Shown here: one piece after another, positions 9,001 through 26,338 of the stretch | Layout of the letters: every line of letters begins with the position of its first letter | How positions within the stretch are numbered: position 1 is the first letter of the stretch | Assembly: GCF_009377235.1 (NCBI RefSeq) | Contig: NZ_VMNX01000053.1 | Coordinates: forward strand, 1-45,420 | Source of the DNA: Streptomyces acidicola | GTDB taxonomy: Bacteria; Actinomycetota; Actinomycetes; Streptomycetales; Streptomycetaceae | Direction: 5' to 3' | DNA: 45,420 nucleotides | Notes under the pieces: generated by a model | Seen by the model: the letters and a program-made list of their open reading frames with translations, nothing else | The model's database searches: none | What the model was told of the DNA's origin: nothing | Translations under genes and position numbers: made by a program

Positions 9001-11895
9001 CGGGGTCGCCGAGAAGTCGATGTCCGGGTTGGGCCGCTCGGCGTGCAGGGTGGGCGCGAACTCGCCGTGTCGCAGCTGGAGTACGGCCTTGGTGAGGCCC
9101 GCGATACCGGCGGCCGCCTCCAGGTGGCCGATGTTCGACTTCACCGAACCGAGGGCGCAGGCACCAGTCGTGGCCGCGGTCGTGCCCGTGGTCGTGCCCG
9201 TGTCGGGGGCGAAGGCCTGGGTGAGGCCGTCGATCTCGACGGGGTCGCCGAGGCGGGTGCCGGTGCCGTGCGCCTCCACGTAGCCGACGTCGGCCGCCGA
9301 CACCCCCGCGCGGTCCAGCGCCTCACGGATGAGCGCCGCCTGAGCGCGCGGGTTGGGCACGGTGTAACCGTTGCTGCGACCGCCGTGGTTGACGGCGGAG
9401 CCGAGGATCACGGCGTGGACGGGGTCTCCGTCGGCCTCGGCCCGCGACAGCGGCTTCAGCAGGACGGCGCCGACGCCCTCGCCGGGCAGAAACCCGTCGC
9501 CGCCCTCGCCGAAGCTGCGGCAGTGCCCGTCGGTGGCAGGCATCCGGGAGCGACACAGTTCGACGTACGTGGAGGGGTGCAGGTAGAGGTTGACGCCGCC
9601 GGCGATGGCCAGTTCGCAGGCACCGTGGCGCAGGTGCTCGCAGGCCTCGTGCACCGCGGTCAGCGACGACGAGCACATGGTGTCGATGGGCATGCTCGGG
9701 CCGCGCAGGTCCAGCAGGTACGACACCCGGTTGGCCAGCGACGCGAAGGAGGTGCGCGGCGCCGGCGGCACCCCGTCGACCGCCGGCGGGCGGTGCCGGT
9801 CGTACCCGGTCTTGGTGATCCCGGCGAAGACGCCGACCCGCGAGCCGTGCCGCTCGGCGAGCCGCTGCCGTGTGTAGCCGGCGTCCTCCAGCACGGACCA
9901 CGCGGTCTCGACGAACAGCCTCTCCTGCGGGTCCATGTCGGCGGCGTCGCGCGGCGCGATTCCGAAGAACGCGGCGTCGAACCGGTCGAAGCCGTCCAGG
10001 AAGGCGCCCCACTTGCTGTAGCTGGCGCCCTGGCTCACGGCGCGCTGCGGGTCCGGTTCGTAGAAGCCGTCCAGCGACCAGCGCTCGGCGGGGATCTCCC
10101 GGCTGCTCTCGCGGCCCGCCCGCAGGTTGTTCCACAGCGCCTGAAGGGTGGGCGCGTCCGGGTAGCGCCCGCTCAGGCCGATGATGGCGATGGGCTCGTC
10201 GGCGCGGACAGGGCGCGGACGGGGCGTTGTCCCGGCGACGGCGGGACGCGACGACCGCGGAACGGCGGCGGCCTGGGGCGCGACGGGCTGAGGGACGTCC
10301 CCGAGCCAGCGGTGGCACCCGTCGGGGTGCTCATCGGCCAGGTATCCGGCCAGGTCGTGCAGCGTCGGGTACTGGTAGAGCAGCGTCTTGGGGAGGGCGC
10401 CGAACCACCGCGCGAACCGCTGGTTGAGCCGGGTGACGGCGAGCGAGTCGATACCGAAGCTGTCCAGCGGCACGGCGGCGTCCAGCCTGGCGACGTCCAG
10501 CCGCACCGTCTCGGCGACGAGTTCCTTCAGCCGGGGCAGCACCCGCGCGCGGAGCCCCGCAGTCCCCGTAACCGTCTCCGCCTCCGCCCCCGGGGCTCCC
10601 TCGACCGGCTCGACTCCCTTGTCCATGCTGTTCTCGTCGCTCTCCTTGTCCATGACCAGCAGATGCGGTGCGTCCAGTGCGAGCGCACCGTGCAGGGCGC
10701 GCAGCGCGGTGCCCGTTTCGAGAGGGCGGCCGAACCGGGCGGTGAGCGCGGGCACGTCCTCCGCCGGAACGCTCATCCCGCCGTCCCGCCACAGCGGCCA
10801 GCCGACCGCCAGGCTCCGGCCGTGCCGCTCTCCCGCGGCGACGAGCGCGGCGCGGTGGGTCTGATACGCGTCGAGGAAGCCGTTCGCCGCGGCGTAGTCG
10901 GCCTGTCCGGCGTTGCCCAGCGTCCCGGCGGCGGAGGACAGCGCCGCCAGGAACTCCAGGCGCACCTCCCGCGTGGCCTCGTCCAGGTTCACCAGTCCGG
11001 CGGTCTTCGGCGCGAGCACCCGCTGGGCGTCCTGGTGGGACTTGCGGATCACATAGTCGTCGCTGGTCAGACCCGCCGCGTGCACGACGCCGTCGAGCCC
11101 GCCGTGCGCCCGTACGACCGCACGGACCAGCTCGGCCACTGCGCCCGGGTCGGTGACGTCCACCTGGCGGTACTCGGTCCAGGGTCCCGGCGGTCCCTCG
11201 GCCGAGCGCCCGCACACGACGATCCGGCTGCCGGGGGCGTGCCGCGCGATGTCGGCCGCGAGCAGCCGCCCGATGCCGCCCGCCCCGCCGGTGAGGAGGT
11301 AGACGCCGCCGGGCTTCCACACCGGTAAGGCCGCCTCGGGGGCCGGGGCGGCGATCCAGTCCCGTACGTGGCGGCGACCGTCGACGTACCGCACATGGTC
11401 CTGGTCCCGCCCCGAACCCTGTCCCTGGCTCTGCCCCTGCTCCTGCCCCTGCCCCTGCCCCTGCCCGGCCTCGACGTCCAGCACATCGGCGAGTTCGTCG
11501 CCCGAGGGCCACCGGACGAACTCGATCAGCCGGCCGTGCAGCGCGGGGTCCTCCTGGGTGGCCGTGCGCAGCATGCCGATGAGCCCGGCGTAGCCGTTCC
11601 GCGTCCCCTCCCGGCACACGACCTGCACCTGGCGGGGGCCGCCGGTCGGCCGGTCGAGCAGGCGCTGCAACTCTCCGAGCAGGCGGGTCGCCGCGTGCTC
11701 GTAGGCAGCGGCGGGCCCGTCATCCCGGCTGTCCACCCGGGCGAAGGACACACCGGGCAGCCGTCGGCGCAGAACGGCGGCGGCCTCGTCGGGCACGTCG
11801 CACAGCACGACCAGCCGCCGCGCGCCCGTCACAGTGGCCCGCCCCAGCGCCGGTTCGTCGCGCCACGTCGGGACACGAAGGATGGTTCGACTCAT
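13..11895 (-). CDS. Trans-AT polyketide synthase PKS-B: KR-ACP-KS-ACP-KS-DH-KR-MT-ACP-KS
   Basis: Modular type I PKS (3,960 aa) with no AT in any module, so malonyl must come from a separate acyltransferase. Domains in order: KR (TGGAGGIG at 202-209; Ser, Tyr and Asn all present); ACP (FGIDSL, ~482); KS (Cys741, EAHGTGT, SNIGH); ACP (YGLDSI, ~1267); KS (Cys1499, motif STLGH); DH (HHVDGRAVLP near 1965, partner LDSAVQ); KR (GGAGGIG near 2450; Ser and Tyr present, Cys in place of Asn as in YAAGCTF); C-methyltransferase (LEIGAGTGGT near 2908); ACP (YGIDSI, ~3177); KS (Cys3467). The opening KR-ACP completes the module whose KS ends PKS-A. The second module has no reductive domain and should leave a ketone. 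The third should give an alpha-methyl enoyl unit. The KRs carry the Asp of B-type enzymes. Linkers are simple sequence: a Gln-Gly run near 144-160, Gly-Thr/Met-Asp repeats before the DH, and Pro-Glu repeats near 3260-3285. The protein stops after the KS, so the line continues elsewhere. ATG start; the Shine-Dalgarno is weak. Confidence 0.96.
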   Translation of the reverse strand: MSRTILRVPTWRDEPALGRATVTGARRLVVLCDVPDEAAAVLRRRLPGVSFARVDSRDDGPAAAYEHAATRLLGELQRLLDRPTGGPRQVQVVCREGTRNGYAGLIGMLRTATQEDPALHGRLIEFVRWPSGDELADVLDVEAGQGQGQGQEQGQSQGQGSGRDQDHVRYVDGRRHVRDWIAAPAPEAALPVWKPGGVYLLTGGAGGIGRLLAADIARHAPGSRIVVCGRSAEGPPGPWTEYRQVDVTDPGAVAELVRAVVRAHGGLDGVVHAAGLTSDDYVIRKSHQDAQRVLAPKTAGLVNLDEATREVRLEFLAALSSAAGTLGNAGQADYAAANGFLDAYQTHRAALVAAGERHGRSLAVGWPLWRDGGMSVPAEDVPALTARFGRPLETGTALRALHGALALDAPHLLVMDKESDENSMDKGVEPVEGAPGAEAETVTGTAGLRARVLPRLKELVAETVRLDVARLDAAVPLDSFGIDSLAVTRLNQRFARWFGALPKTLLYQYPTLHDLAGYLADEHPDGCHRWLGDVPQPVAPQAAAVPRSSRPAVAGTTPRPRPVRADEPIAIIGLSGRYPDAPTLQALWNNLRAGRESSREIPAERWSLDGFYEPDPQRAVSQGASYSKWGAFLDGFDRFDAAFFGIAPRDAADMDPQERLFVETAWSVLEDAGYTRQRLAERHGSRVGVFAGITKTGYDRHRPPAVDGVPPAPRTSFASLANRVSYLLDLRGPSMPIDTMCSSSLTAVHEACEHLRHGACELAIAGGVNLYLHPSTYVELCRSRMPATDGHCRSFGEGGDGFLPGEGVGAVLLKPLSRAEADGDPVHAVILGSAVNHGGRSNGYTVPNPRAQAALIREALDRAGVSAADVGYVEAHGTGTRLGDPVEIDGLTQAFAPDTGTTTGTTAATTGACALGSVKSNIGHLEAAAGIAGLTKAVLQLRHGEFAPTLHAERPNPDIDFSATPFALQTTAAPWPRPANGAPRTAGISSFGAGGANAHVIVAEYRAPEAGHTAPGTTPSPSSSASPPASPATSPAASDQPVLLPLSARTADDLRARARQLADWLDDRPAAVDLHAVAATLQTGREAMDERLCCVAATPAEWREQLRAFLDDPEGEGAWRRGRVRAAREALATLAGQDELRELVAQWIARGDLDEPAAFWAKGMPLDWTLLHTGTDTGTEPPARVHLPAYPFAGRSYWPGPAATTKTTETTETGVPVLPAVDARRSTAARAVNAESVESVLLDALGEALQMPVAEIERRRPFADYGLDSILGVHLVHTLNASLGTALETADLFDHGTVERLHAHITDTYGDLLRADADGSATLSAEPAAAAADAVNDADDADDDAIAVIGMAARYADAEDPRALWDHLMAGADLVEPVTRWPLGPDVTCRNGGFVRGFDQFDPVFFAISGVEAAAMDPQQRIFLEQCWNALEDAGHTGERLRKSTCGVYVGCYAGDYHEHLAAAPPAQALWGTMGSLVASRIAYHLDLRGPALTTDTSCSSSLVSLHLACRDLRAGAADLALAGGVFIQTTPRLYESASRAGMLSPSGRCHSFDSRADGFVPGEGAGAVVLKRLADAVRDGDHIYGVIRGSGLNQDGTTNGITAPSAASQERLLREVHATSGVEPGGIQLVEAHGTGTQLGDPIEFRALSRVFEGAPAGSVVLGSVKSTLGHTQFAAGIAGVIKALLALEHRRIPPSAQFREANRAIALDGSPFTVTTAPRPWPAPARGPRRAAVSSFGASGTNAHVVLEEHRAAHVAEPGGEYAFLLSARTGSALRAIVERLLGHLDREPGLPAGAVAHSLAAGRSHFAHRLAVVAADLPTLADRLRAWLSGTAGDTVVQGETAAEPRPVGGVRVLAPAALAEAYVRGEADRFTESFPPAVRRQVPLPTYPFERRRYWADTPSQQSAPDAALDAAPDTGTDVGTGTGTGMDTDADAGTGTGMDTDTNALRVRLSGAEFFLADHHVDGRAVLPGVMSLEFTRRAATGDRSGGSFRPVGLRDVVWPAPFPVDADADGAELRVDLDGDAFRVLRDGSAVHAQGRVTSPGSPGSSHRPGSASLDELRARCTRRTLSREQCRAALDGVGIRHGDRLRAIDTLAVGDGEVLARLVLPDGARDGAFGLHPAMLDSAVQAVVGLHADADGTLPEEPGAAAVPFALDAVDILAPTTERMWAHLRHTEGYAPVAGRNVTKVDIDLYDDAGRLSVSLRGYTSRRLTGTTPPPTADTSPHATLLAPVWDALPAVPDAPHWPAPSARVVLLGGTADEQAGLRRHYPGATVLDAEADAQAGLPTGTEHVIWLPPADVPVADAPTDAPTGDPAADEPSATGTRAALAVFRLVKALLADGADARELGLTLVTRQTRLLPGDAHADPAHAGVHGLAGTLAKEYPHWRVRVADLGAGTSVPWPDLLALPADPRGEILAYRHGEWYRQRLLEVPEPGTAATPPATGGVIVAIGGAGGIGTVWTEHMMRRHGAQVVWIGRSPHDADIAARQDAVALAGHGPRPDYVQADATDRDALRRARDEIVRRHGPVRGVLHTALVLGDRTLARMDEEGFRTAYAAKADVSVNLADVFAGQPLDFVAFFSSMQSFFKAPGQANYAAGCTFADAFAEQLAPRLGCPVKVMNWGYWARVGSVTADSYRERMGRLGLGSIEPDEGMAAFDALLASPHPQLALLKATDSRSIDGIYGADALTRRPAATLATTVPSLITALRDSRPDRRDEIARLRVKADGHAGIMHDALVRITWALLRSLGLFADGRAVTADEWRAVGGIDDRYERWMSHILAVLADEGLLRRAGDDRYAAVDPRSVSLDDAWADWDRARDPWLADEAKRPQAVLVDTTLRALRAVLTGRRPATDVMFPNASLELVEGVYKNNPVADYFNDVLADTLVAYVERRLADDPSARLRILEIGAGTGGTSAVVFRRLKPWADRIETYTYTDISKAFLLHARRAYGPVAPYLDPQLFNAEKPLAGQPLTPASYDVVIATNVLHATRNIRTTLRNAKAAARPNSLLLLNELSDNILFSHLTFGLLDGWWRYDDPAPRIAGSPGLAPGSWLRVLKEVGFHGGFVGAEGADDLGQQVIVAESDGMIRQPRPDGVSAFRGTLPPADDAVRPRDTASPRPAPQSAPQPSPQSAADRDERLLDLARDHFRALVAEVLDLPVGEIRADVTFDRYGIDSILVVQLTEAVRRDFDGVGSTLFFEVRTVDGLARHFLRTQPEALAAVVGSRDEPRDEPRDEQRDGQQAPTEAVAPARLSAVARQPEPEPGPEPEPEPGPEPEPEPVPAQEQGMAVAIVGMAGRYPGAPDLDTFWDNLLNGRDSVTEIPAGRWDHDRYFDERRGVPGRTYSKWGGFLDGVDEFDPLFFGISPKAASTMDPQERLFLQCAHATLEDAGYTRDALRSAARARVGEDAGDIGVFVGAMYSEYQLYGAEQGVRGEPLVVPGSLASIANRVSYFFDASGPSVTVDTMCASALTAVHLACAALQRGECGVAVAGGVNLSLHPSKYLMIGEGQFASGDGRCRSFGEGGDGYVPGEGVGAVLLRPLADALADGDRVLGVMRGTAVNHGGHTHGFTVPNPLAQAAVIRGAWRRSGRDPRDIGCIEAHGTGTALGDPIEIAGLSAAFAEFTDDRNFCSIGSAKSNIGHLESAAGIAGLTKVLLQMRHGTLAPTLHAERTNPEIDFAAGPFVLQRDAAPWPRREGRPRLAGVSAFGAGGTNAHVVVEEYVEEHVPGASAQHGGPVPVVVVLSARDEERLRAYARRLGDALRAGQWSSTDLPDIAYTLQVGREALPARFAVVVSGLPDLVDALDACAGGRSLPQGAYLGAGEGRAGAVGQFLADEEFQETVVRWSRRGKLAPLAEAWASGLLVDWARLHADADAPKPRKVGLPGYPFARERYWYTDGLDQPPYSEGESTRRATGAEVSPADAGLLDGEERGRHVLAALAGEMDGDTGLELDDRDAVCE

Positions 11896-11973
11896 GTTCC
11901 GTTCCGTTTCGGGTTCGCAGGGCAGCCTCGGCCGCCTGATCGGGGCGGAGGGGGTGAAGGCGGGGTCCTTCGG

Positions 11974-21959
<9,986 letters not shown>

Positions 21960-21960
<1 letters not shown>

Positions 21961-23945
21961 CACACGCTCTCCGTTCGGGCCGACAGGGCGCTGCCGCGCC
22001 GGTCGACGACGTGCAGGGGGACACCGAGCGGAGCGTCGCGGCGGGCGAGCCCGCGCACGTACCAGTGGTGGAGCCAGACCGTCGAGGCCAGGAGGACGAA
22101 CGCCTGGTTCTCCTTGGTGCCGATCCGCTCCGGAGGTCCCTCGAAGACCCGGTCGGTGAACCTCCGGACGAAGCGCGTGTCGAGCACGCCGATGTCGTCG
22201 AGGGTGCCGGGATCGGTGAGGATGTCCCGGTAGTCCGGGCGGGACCGTACGAACGCCGCGCTGTCGGGGGCGCGGTAGGGGAACTTCCCCTTCTTCACGA
22301 TCCGTTCCGGCAATACGTCTTCGTAGGCGCGCTTGAGCAGGTACTTCTCGTCGTCCGGATCGCCGAACCGCAGGTTGAGCGAGGCGGCCCGGCGGAGCAC
22401 GGCGGGGTCGAGGAAAGGGCAGCGGTTCTCCACACCGTGCGCCAGGGTCATCCGCTCGCCCTGCGTGGACAGCAGGTAGCCGCTGAGCAGGGTCCTGAAC
22501 TCCAGCCACTGCGCCTTGTGCACCGGGGACAGCTCCGCGTACCCGGGCTCCTGGGCCACGAGCTGCCGGGCCGCCGCGAACGGATCGCCCGCGTTCCTGA
22601 GCAGGCGGACGGCGAACCGGCCGTTCTGGAACCGCATCTGGTGCGAGAACAGTCCGGGCAGGCTCTCCTCGGTGAACTGCTGGTACAGGCCGAGCATCCG
22701 GCGGTGGCCGTCCTCGCCGCTGAGGTGGCGCAGATAGGGGTAGACACGGCTCAGCCGGCTCAGCCGTGCGTCGTTGTCCAGCGTGTGCCATTCGGCGAGC
22801 AGCCGGGTGTCCTTGAAGATCCCGTAGCCGAGGAACGCCTCATCGGCGCCCTCACCGCTGAGGACGACCTTGACGCCTTCGTCGCGCACATGGCGGGCCA
22901 GCAGATACATCGGTACGAAGGCGGTGCGGAAGACGGGCACCTCGGCGTGCCGGACCGCGTCGGGGAAGGCCTCGACGATGTCGGAGTCGGCCACGCGCAC
23001 GGTGGAGTGGCGGGTCCCCAGGCGTGCCGCCAGCTCGTTCTGCTCGGCCGACTCGTCGAACTCGACGTCCTCGAACTCCACGGAGAAGGTGCGTAGTTGA
23101 CCGTCCGTGCGCTGTGCGGCGAGGTGGGCGATGATCGACGAGTCCAGTCCACCGGACGCGAACACCCCGACCTCGACGTCGCTGCGCAGCCGTACGTCGA
23201 CGGCGGCCTCAAGCTCCGCCCGGACCAGCTCGACGGCCTCCTGCTCGCTCCGCGGTGCCGGGCCGGGCGTCAGGTCGAGCGTGGCCCAGCGGCCCCGCCG
23301 GACCTCGTCGCCGCGGACGGACAGGTACTCGCCCATCGGGATCTGCTCGATCCCGCGGTAGCCGCTCTGCCCCGGCAGCGGGGTCCAGGTGGCGAAGACG
23401 GACGACAGTTGCTGTTCGTCGAACTCGAACCGGAAGCCGGGGTAGGCGAGGAACGCCTTCATCTCGGAGGCGAACAGCCACGCGCCCCCGTGCCGGGCCA
23501 CGAACAGCGGCCGCTTGCCGAAGCGGTCGCGGACCAGGTGCAGTTCGCCGGAGACGCTGTCGTAGACCGCGAACGCGAAGGCGCCGTTGAACCGCGGCAG
23601 ACAGTCGTGCCCCCACGTCGCCCAGGCGGCCAGGACGACCTCGGTGTCGGACTCGGTGCGGAAGACGAAGCCGCGGGCGGTCAGGTCGTCGCGCAGTTCC
23701 CGGTAGTTGTAGAGCTCGCCGTTGTAGCAGAGCCAGTAGCGGCCGTCGGGGCTGCCGATCGGCTGGGAGCCGGTGGACAGGTCGATGATGCTCAGCCGCA
23801 CGGTGCCCATGGCGAGCCGGTCGTCGAGGAAGCAGCCCGCCTCGTCGGGGCCTCGGTGCTCGATCTGGGCGAGCATGCCGTGGATCAGGTCCGGGTACTC
23901 CAGCGGGGGCAGGGCGCTGCGGTAGAAGCCGGCGATGCCGCACAT
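21960..23945 (-). CDS. AsnB-like glutamine amidotransferase, predicted to make malonamyl-ACP
   Basis: 661 aa, asparagine synthetase (glutamine-hydrolysing) fold. The N-terminal class II amidotransferase domain begins MCGIAGF, with Cys2 as the expected nucleophile, and carries RGPDE and the NGELYNY loop. The C-terminal synthetase domain has the ATP-pyrophosphatase loop SGGLDSS at 264-270. Enzymes of this family convert carboxylates to amides using glutamine and ATP. In glutarimide polyketide pathways such an enzyme amidates malonyl-ACP to give the malonamyl starter, whose nitrogen becomes the imide nitrogen. Here it lies 4 bases after the free ACP gene and shares one base with PKS-A, so the three are probably translated together. 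The assignment to malonyl-ACP rests on this context; the fold itself is clear. Confidence 0.93.
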
Positions 23946-23949
23946 GGGG

Positions 23950-24204
23950 TCACCGGCTCCCGGCGGTCCGCTCGCGCGCCGCCTCGACCAGTTCGACGAT
24001 GCCGGACAGCGAGACCCTGACGTTGTCGAGGAGACCCTCCTCGCCGATCCGCACGCCGTAGTGCTGCTCGATGTGCGCCATCAGCGAGACATAGCCGAAC
24101 GAGTCGAGGACGCCCGCCTTGAACAGGTCGGTGTCCTCCGTGATCTCCGAGTCGAACTCGAACATGAACTGCTCTTCCATGTACGACCTGAGTTCCTGCT
24201 GCAT
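23950..24204 (-). CDS. Free-standing acyl carrier protein
   Basis: 84 aa starting MQQELRSYM, the usual length of a discrete ACP. The phosphopantetheine site is GVLDSFGYVSL, with Ser as the attachment residue and an acidic helix around it. It lies between the AT-TE and amidotransferase genes, as expected for the carrier on which malonyl is converted to malonamyl before transfer to the first KS. Start chosen at ATG 24204, preceded by AGGGGA about 10 bases away. Earlier in-frame starts would add a Thr/Asp/Arg-rich leader that comes from 10-bp repeats and has no counterpart in the ACP fold. Confidence 0.9.
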   Translation of the reverse strand: MQQELRSYMEEQFMFEFDSEITEDTDLFKAGVLDSFGYVSLMAHIEQHYGVRIGEEGLLDNVRVSLSGIVELVEAARERTAGSR

Positions 24205-24220
24205 GGTTCGCTGTCCCCTG

Positions 24221-24250
24221 CCGTCGGTTGCCGTCGGTTGCCATCGGTTC
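24221..24250. repeat. Three 10-bp direct repeats upstream of the ACP gene
   Basis: CCGTCGGTTG at 24221, an identical copy at 24231, and CCATCGGTTC at 24241 (plus-strand reading). The 10-base period puts the copies on one face of the helix. They sit 17-46 bases upstream of the ACP start in the 140-base gap after the AT-TE gene. They may be a protein-binding site or simple slippage. Confidence 0.7.
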
Positions 24251-24344
24251 GTCCGGGCGGGCACGAGGCACGCCGTGTACGTGGACTGTTCGCTGTGCGG
24301 GCCCGCCGCGCGGCCGCGCTCCGCTCAGGTGCCGGGCCAGGGCC

Positions 24345-26027
24345 CTAGGCGGCCGCGAGCCCGGAGGTGACGATCCGGGCCAGTGCGGGCCACTGGGTCC
24401 GGATGAAGAAGTGGTCGCCCGGGAACCAGTGCACGGTCAGCGGCCGGGTGGTCTCCCGCTGCCAGGCGTCGATGTCGGCCCGGCTGAACCACTCGTCCTC
24501 GCCTGCCATCGCGGTGACGGGGATGTCCAGCGGCGGTTCGGCCACGTGCTCGTAGGCGCCGAGGGCGGTGAAGTCGGCCCGCAGGACGCGCTCGTAGAAC
24601 GCCATCAGGTCGCCGTACTCCCACAACTCCGGCGGGATACCCCCGAGTTGCTTCAGATGGTCCCGAAAGGCCTCGTCCGGCAGCCGCCAGGTGTCGCGCT
24701 CCCGGCTCGGGATCGCCGGGCCGCTCTCCCCGGAGACGAACAGGTGCACCGGCGGGGGCAGGCCCTCCGCGCGCAGCCGCCGGCAGAGCAGGAACGCCAG
24801 CCGGGCACCGAGACTGTGCCCGTAGAGGGCGTACGGGGTGTCCGGCGTGTCCGGTGCGTCGAGGCGGCCTCGCAGCTGGGCGAACAGGTCGTCGACGATG
24901 GCGGCGGGCTCCCGCAGCAGCGGTTCACCGGCCCGCCGTCCGCGGCCGGGGCGCTCCAGCGCCACCAGCTCGATGTCGCGGCAGTGCTCCGTCAAGGGGG
25001 CGTAGGCGCGTTCGTCGCCGCCCGCGTAGGCGACGCAGAACAGGCGCGGCCGGGCCCCGGGTGTGTGCGGCTCGGTGCGCGGCTCCGTGTCCGGCTCGCC
25101 GTGCGGTTCAGTCCGCTTCCGGGGCGCGGCGGTCGTCGACGGGCGCCCGGCGGCACGCGGCCCGGCTTCCCCGGCGATCTGCCGGACCATGCGGGTCAGG
25201 ACGCTGCCGTCGCCGGCCTCACGGCAGTCCTCGACGGAGGTGCGCTCCAGCAGGTACCGGACGCTCTCGGCCCATCGCACCGGTGCGGCGATCTGCTCAC
25301 TCAGGGTCCCGGGGACCTCCGCGTCGTACGGCCGCGCGGTGAGGTTGGCGATCACCGTGGCCCGCGGCGGGGAGAAGCGGAAGCCCTTGAGGAACGCGTG
25401 GAACTCGTCGCGGGCGGGAGCCATGAACCGGGAGTGGAATGCTGCCGACACCTTCAGCGGGACGGCTCTGACCGAGCGCGCGCCGAGCAGACGGTGGGCC
25501 CGTTCGATCTCGTCCCGGGCGCCGGAGAGCACGGTCTGGGTACCGGTGTTGAGGTTGGCGATGTCGAGCCGGGCCAGGCTCTCCTCGGCGAGGAAGGCCC
25601 GCAGCTCGCTCTCGCTCATCCCGACGACCGCGAGCATCGCCCCGTCGGAGGCACGGGCCATGAGTTCGCCCCGCTTGATGACGAGCTTCAGACCGGTCTC
25701 GAAGTCGAAGACCCCCGCGGCGTGCAGGGCGTTGTACTCACCGAGGCTGTGCCCCAGCAGGTACTCGGCCTCGGGCTCCCCCCGCTCCAGGGAATCCCGG
25801 TAGGACAGCGCGTTGACGACGTACAGGGCAGGCTGTGTGAAGCGGGTGTCGTCGAGCCTTCCCTCCGGGTCCTGAAGGCAGAGCCGGGGGAGGTCGTAGC
25901 CGAGGACGTCGTTGGCGAGTGACGTCGTCCCGGGGAAGCGGTCGAAGAGGCCCGAACCCATGCCCCTGGCCTGGGACCCCTGCCCGGGGAAGAGCACACA
26001 GGGCGCTCCGGCGGTCGAGGCCATCAT
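24345..26027 (-). CDS. Acyltransferase-thioesterase fusion (trans-AT plus type II TE)
   Basis: 560 aa. The N-terminal half is a malonyl-type acyltransferase: FPGQGSQ near 13-19, GHSLGEY at 92-98 with nucleophile Ser94, and His198 in AAFHSRFM. After a linker at about 288-325 comes an alpha/beta-hydrolase like type II thioesterases: YAGG near 334-337, GHSLG at 403-407 with Ser405, Asp511 in GEDEWF, and His539 in GDHFF. The AT is the only acyltransferase in the window and must serve all the AT-less modules in trans. The TE would be expected to clear stalled or wrong acyl groups from ACPs. Two adjacent ATGs (26027 and 26024) are possible starts, with GGGAAG about 14 bases upstream. Both active sites look intact. 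ACP and amidotransferase genes follow on the same strand. Confidence 0.94.
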   Translation of the reverse strand: MMASTAGAPCVLFPGQGSQARGMGSGLFDRFPGTTSLANDVLGYDLPRLCLQDPEGRLDDTRFTQPALYVVNALSYRDSLERGEPEAEYLLGHSLGEYNALHAAGVFDFETGLKLVIKRGELMARASDGAMLAVVGMSESELRAFLAEESLARLDIANLNTGTQTVLSGARDEIERAHRLLGARSVRAVPLKVSAAFHSRFMAPARDEFHAFLKGFRFSPPRATVIANLTARPYDAEVPGTLSEQIAAPVRWAESVRYLLERTSVEDCREAGDGSVLTRMVRQIAGEAGPRAAGRPSTTAAPRKRTEPHGEPDTEPRTEPHTPGARPRLFCVAYAGGDERAYAPLTEHCRDIELVALERPGRGRRAGEPLLREPAAIVDDLFAQLRGRLDAPDTPDTPYALYGHSLGARLAFLLCRRLRAEGLPPPVHLFVSGESGPAIPSRERDTWRLPDEAFRDHLKQLGGIPPELWEYGDLMAFYERVLRADFTALGAYEHVAEPPLDIPVTAMAGEDEWFSRADIDAWQRETTRPLTVHWFPGDHFFIRTQWPALARIVTSGLAAA

Positions 26028-26150
26028 TCAGATACCGCTTCTTCCCGTATTCGAGCCATAACAATCCTGCCGAATTGAGTTTCCGTGATGCGGCGCTCTA
26101 CGATGTGCAAGGCCTGCCTTACCGGGCTCTTCATCGCATCATCGCGCCGA

Positions 26151-26170
26151 GGCTTGAACTGACTTGAACT
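26151..26170. promoter_or_regulatory. Phased direct repeat upstream of the AT-TE gene, candidate operator
   Basis: Plus-strand reading GGCTTGAACT then GACTTGAACT: two decamers differing by one base, head to tail at exactly one helical turn, 124-143 bases upstream of the AT-TE start. Such spacing is typical of binding sites for activators that dock side by side. The LAL protein encoded next door is the obvious candidate, but nothing in the sequence proves it. Confidence 0.5.
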
Positions 26171-26265
26171 CTATTTACCGGAGCGAATGCCGGGCCACCC
26201 CTACCCCACCCCGACAGCCCCCTCTTCCGGGGCTCTGAATATGCGATGAGGGGGTAGTGCGCGCG

Positions 26266-26319
26266 GGAAAAACGGTGCGCCAGGTGTCGTGACGAAACAC
26301 GTACGACACCCGGCGCACC
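26266..26319 (-). terminator. Intrinsic terminator of the LAL regulator gene
   Basis: Arms 26274-26290 and 26303-26319 pair over 17 positions with one A/G mismatch (a wobble in one strand's RNA), around a 12-base loop. On the minus strand the stem is followed at once by GTTTTTCCC. It lies about 90 bases after the LAL stop and points the right way. It should separate LAL transcription from the AT-TE operon. Confidence 0.85.
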
Positions 26320-26338
26320 GGAAGGGGAGATCTGAGGA

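Noticed and set aside
21961..22791. Upstream extension of the PKS-A frame
   Set aside because: It overlaps the amidotransferase, has Arg/Pro-rich non-protein-like content, and the ATG at 21960 has a good ribosome binding site and a coupled stop.
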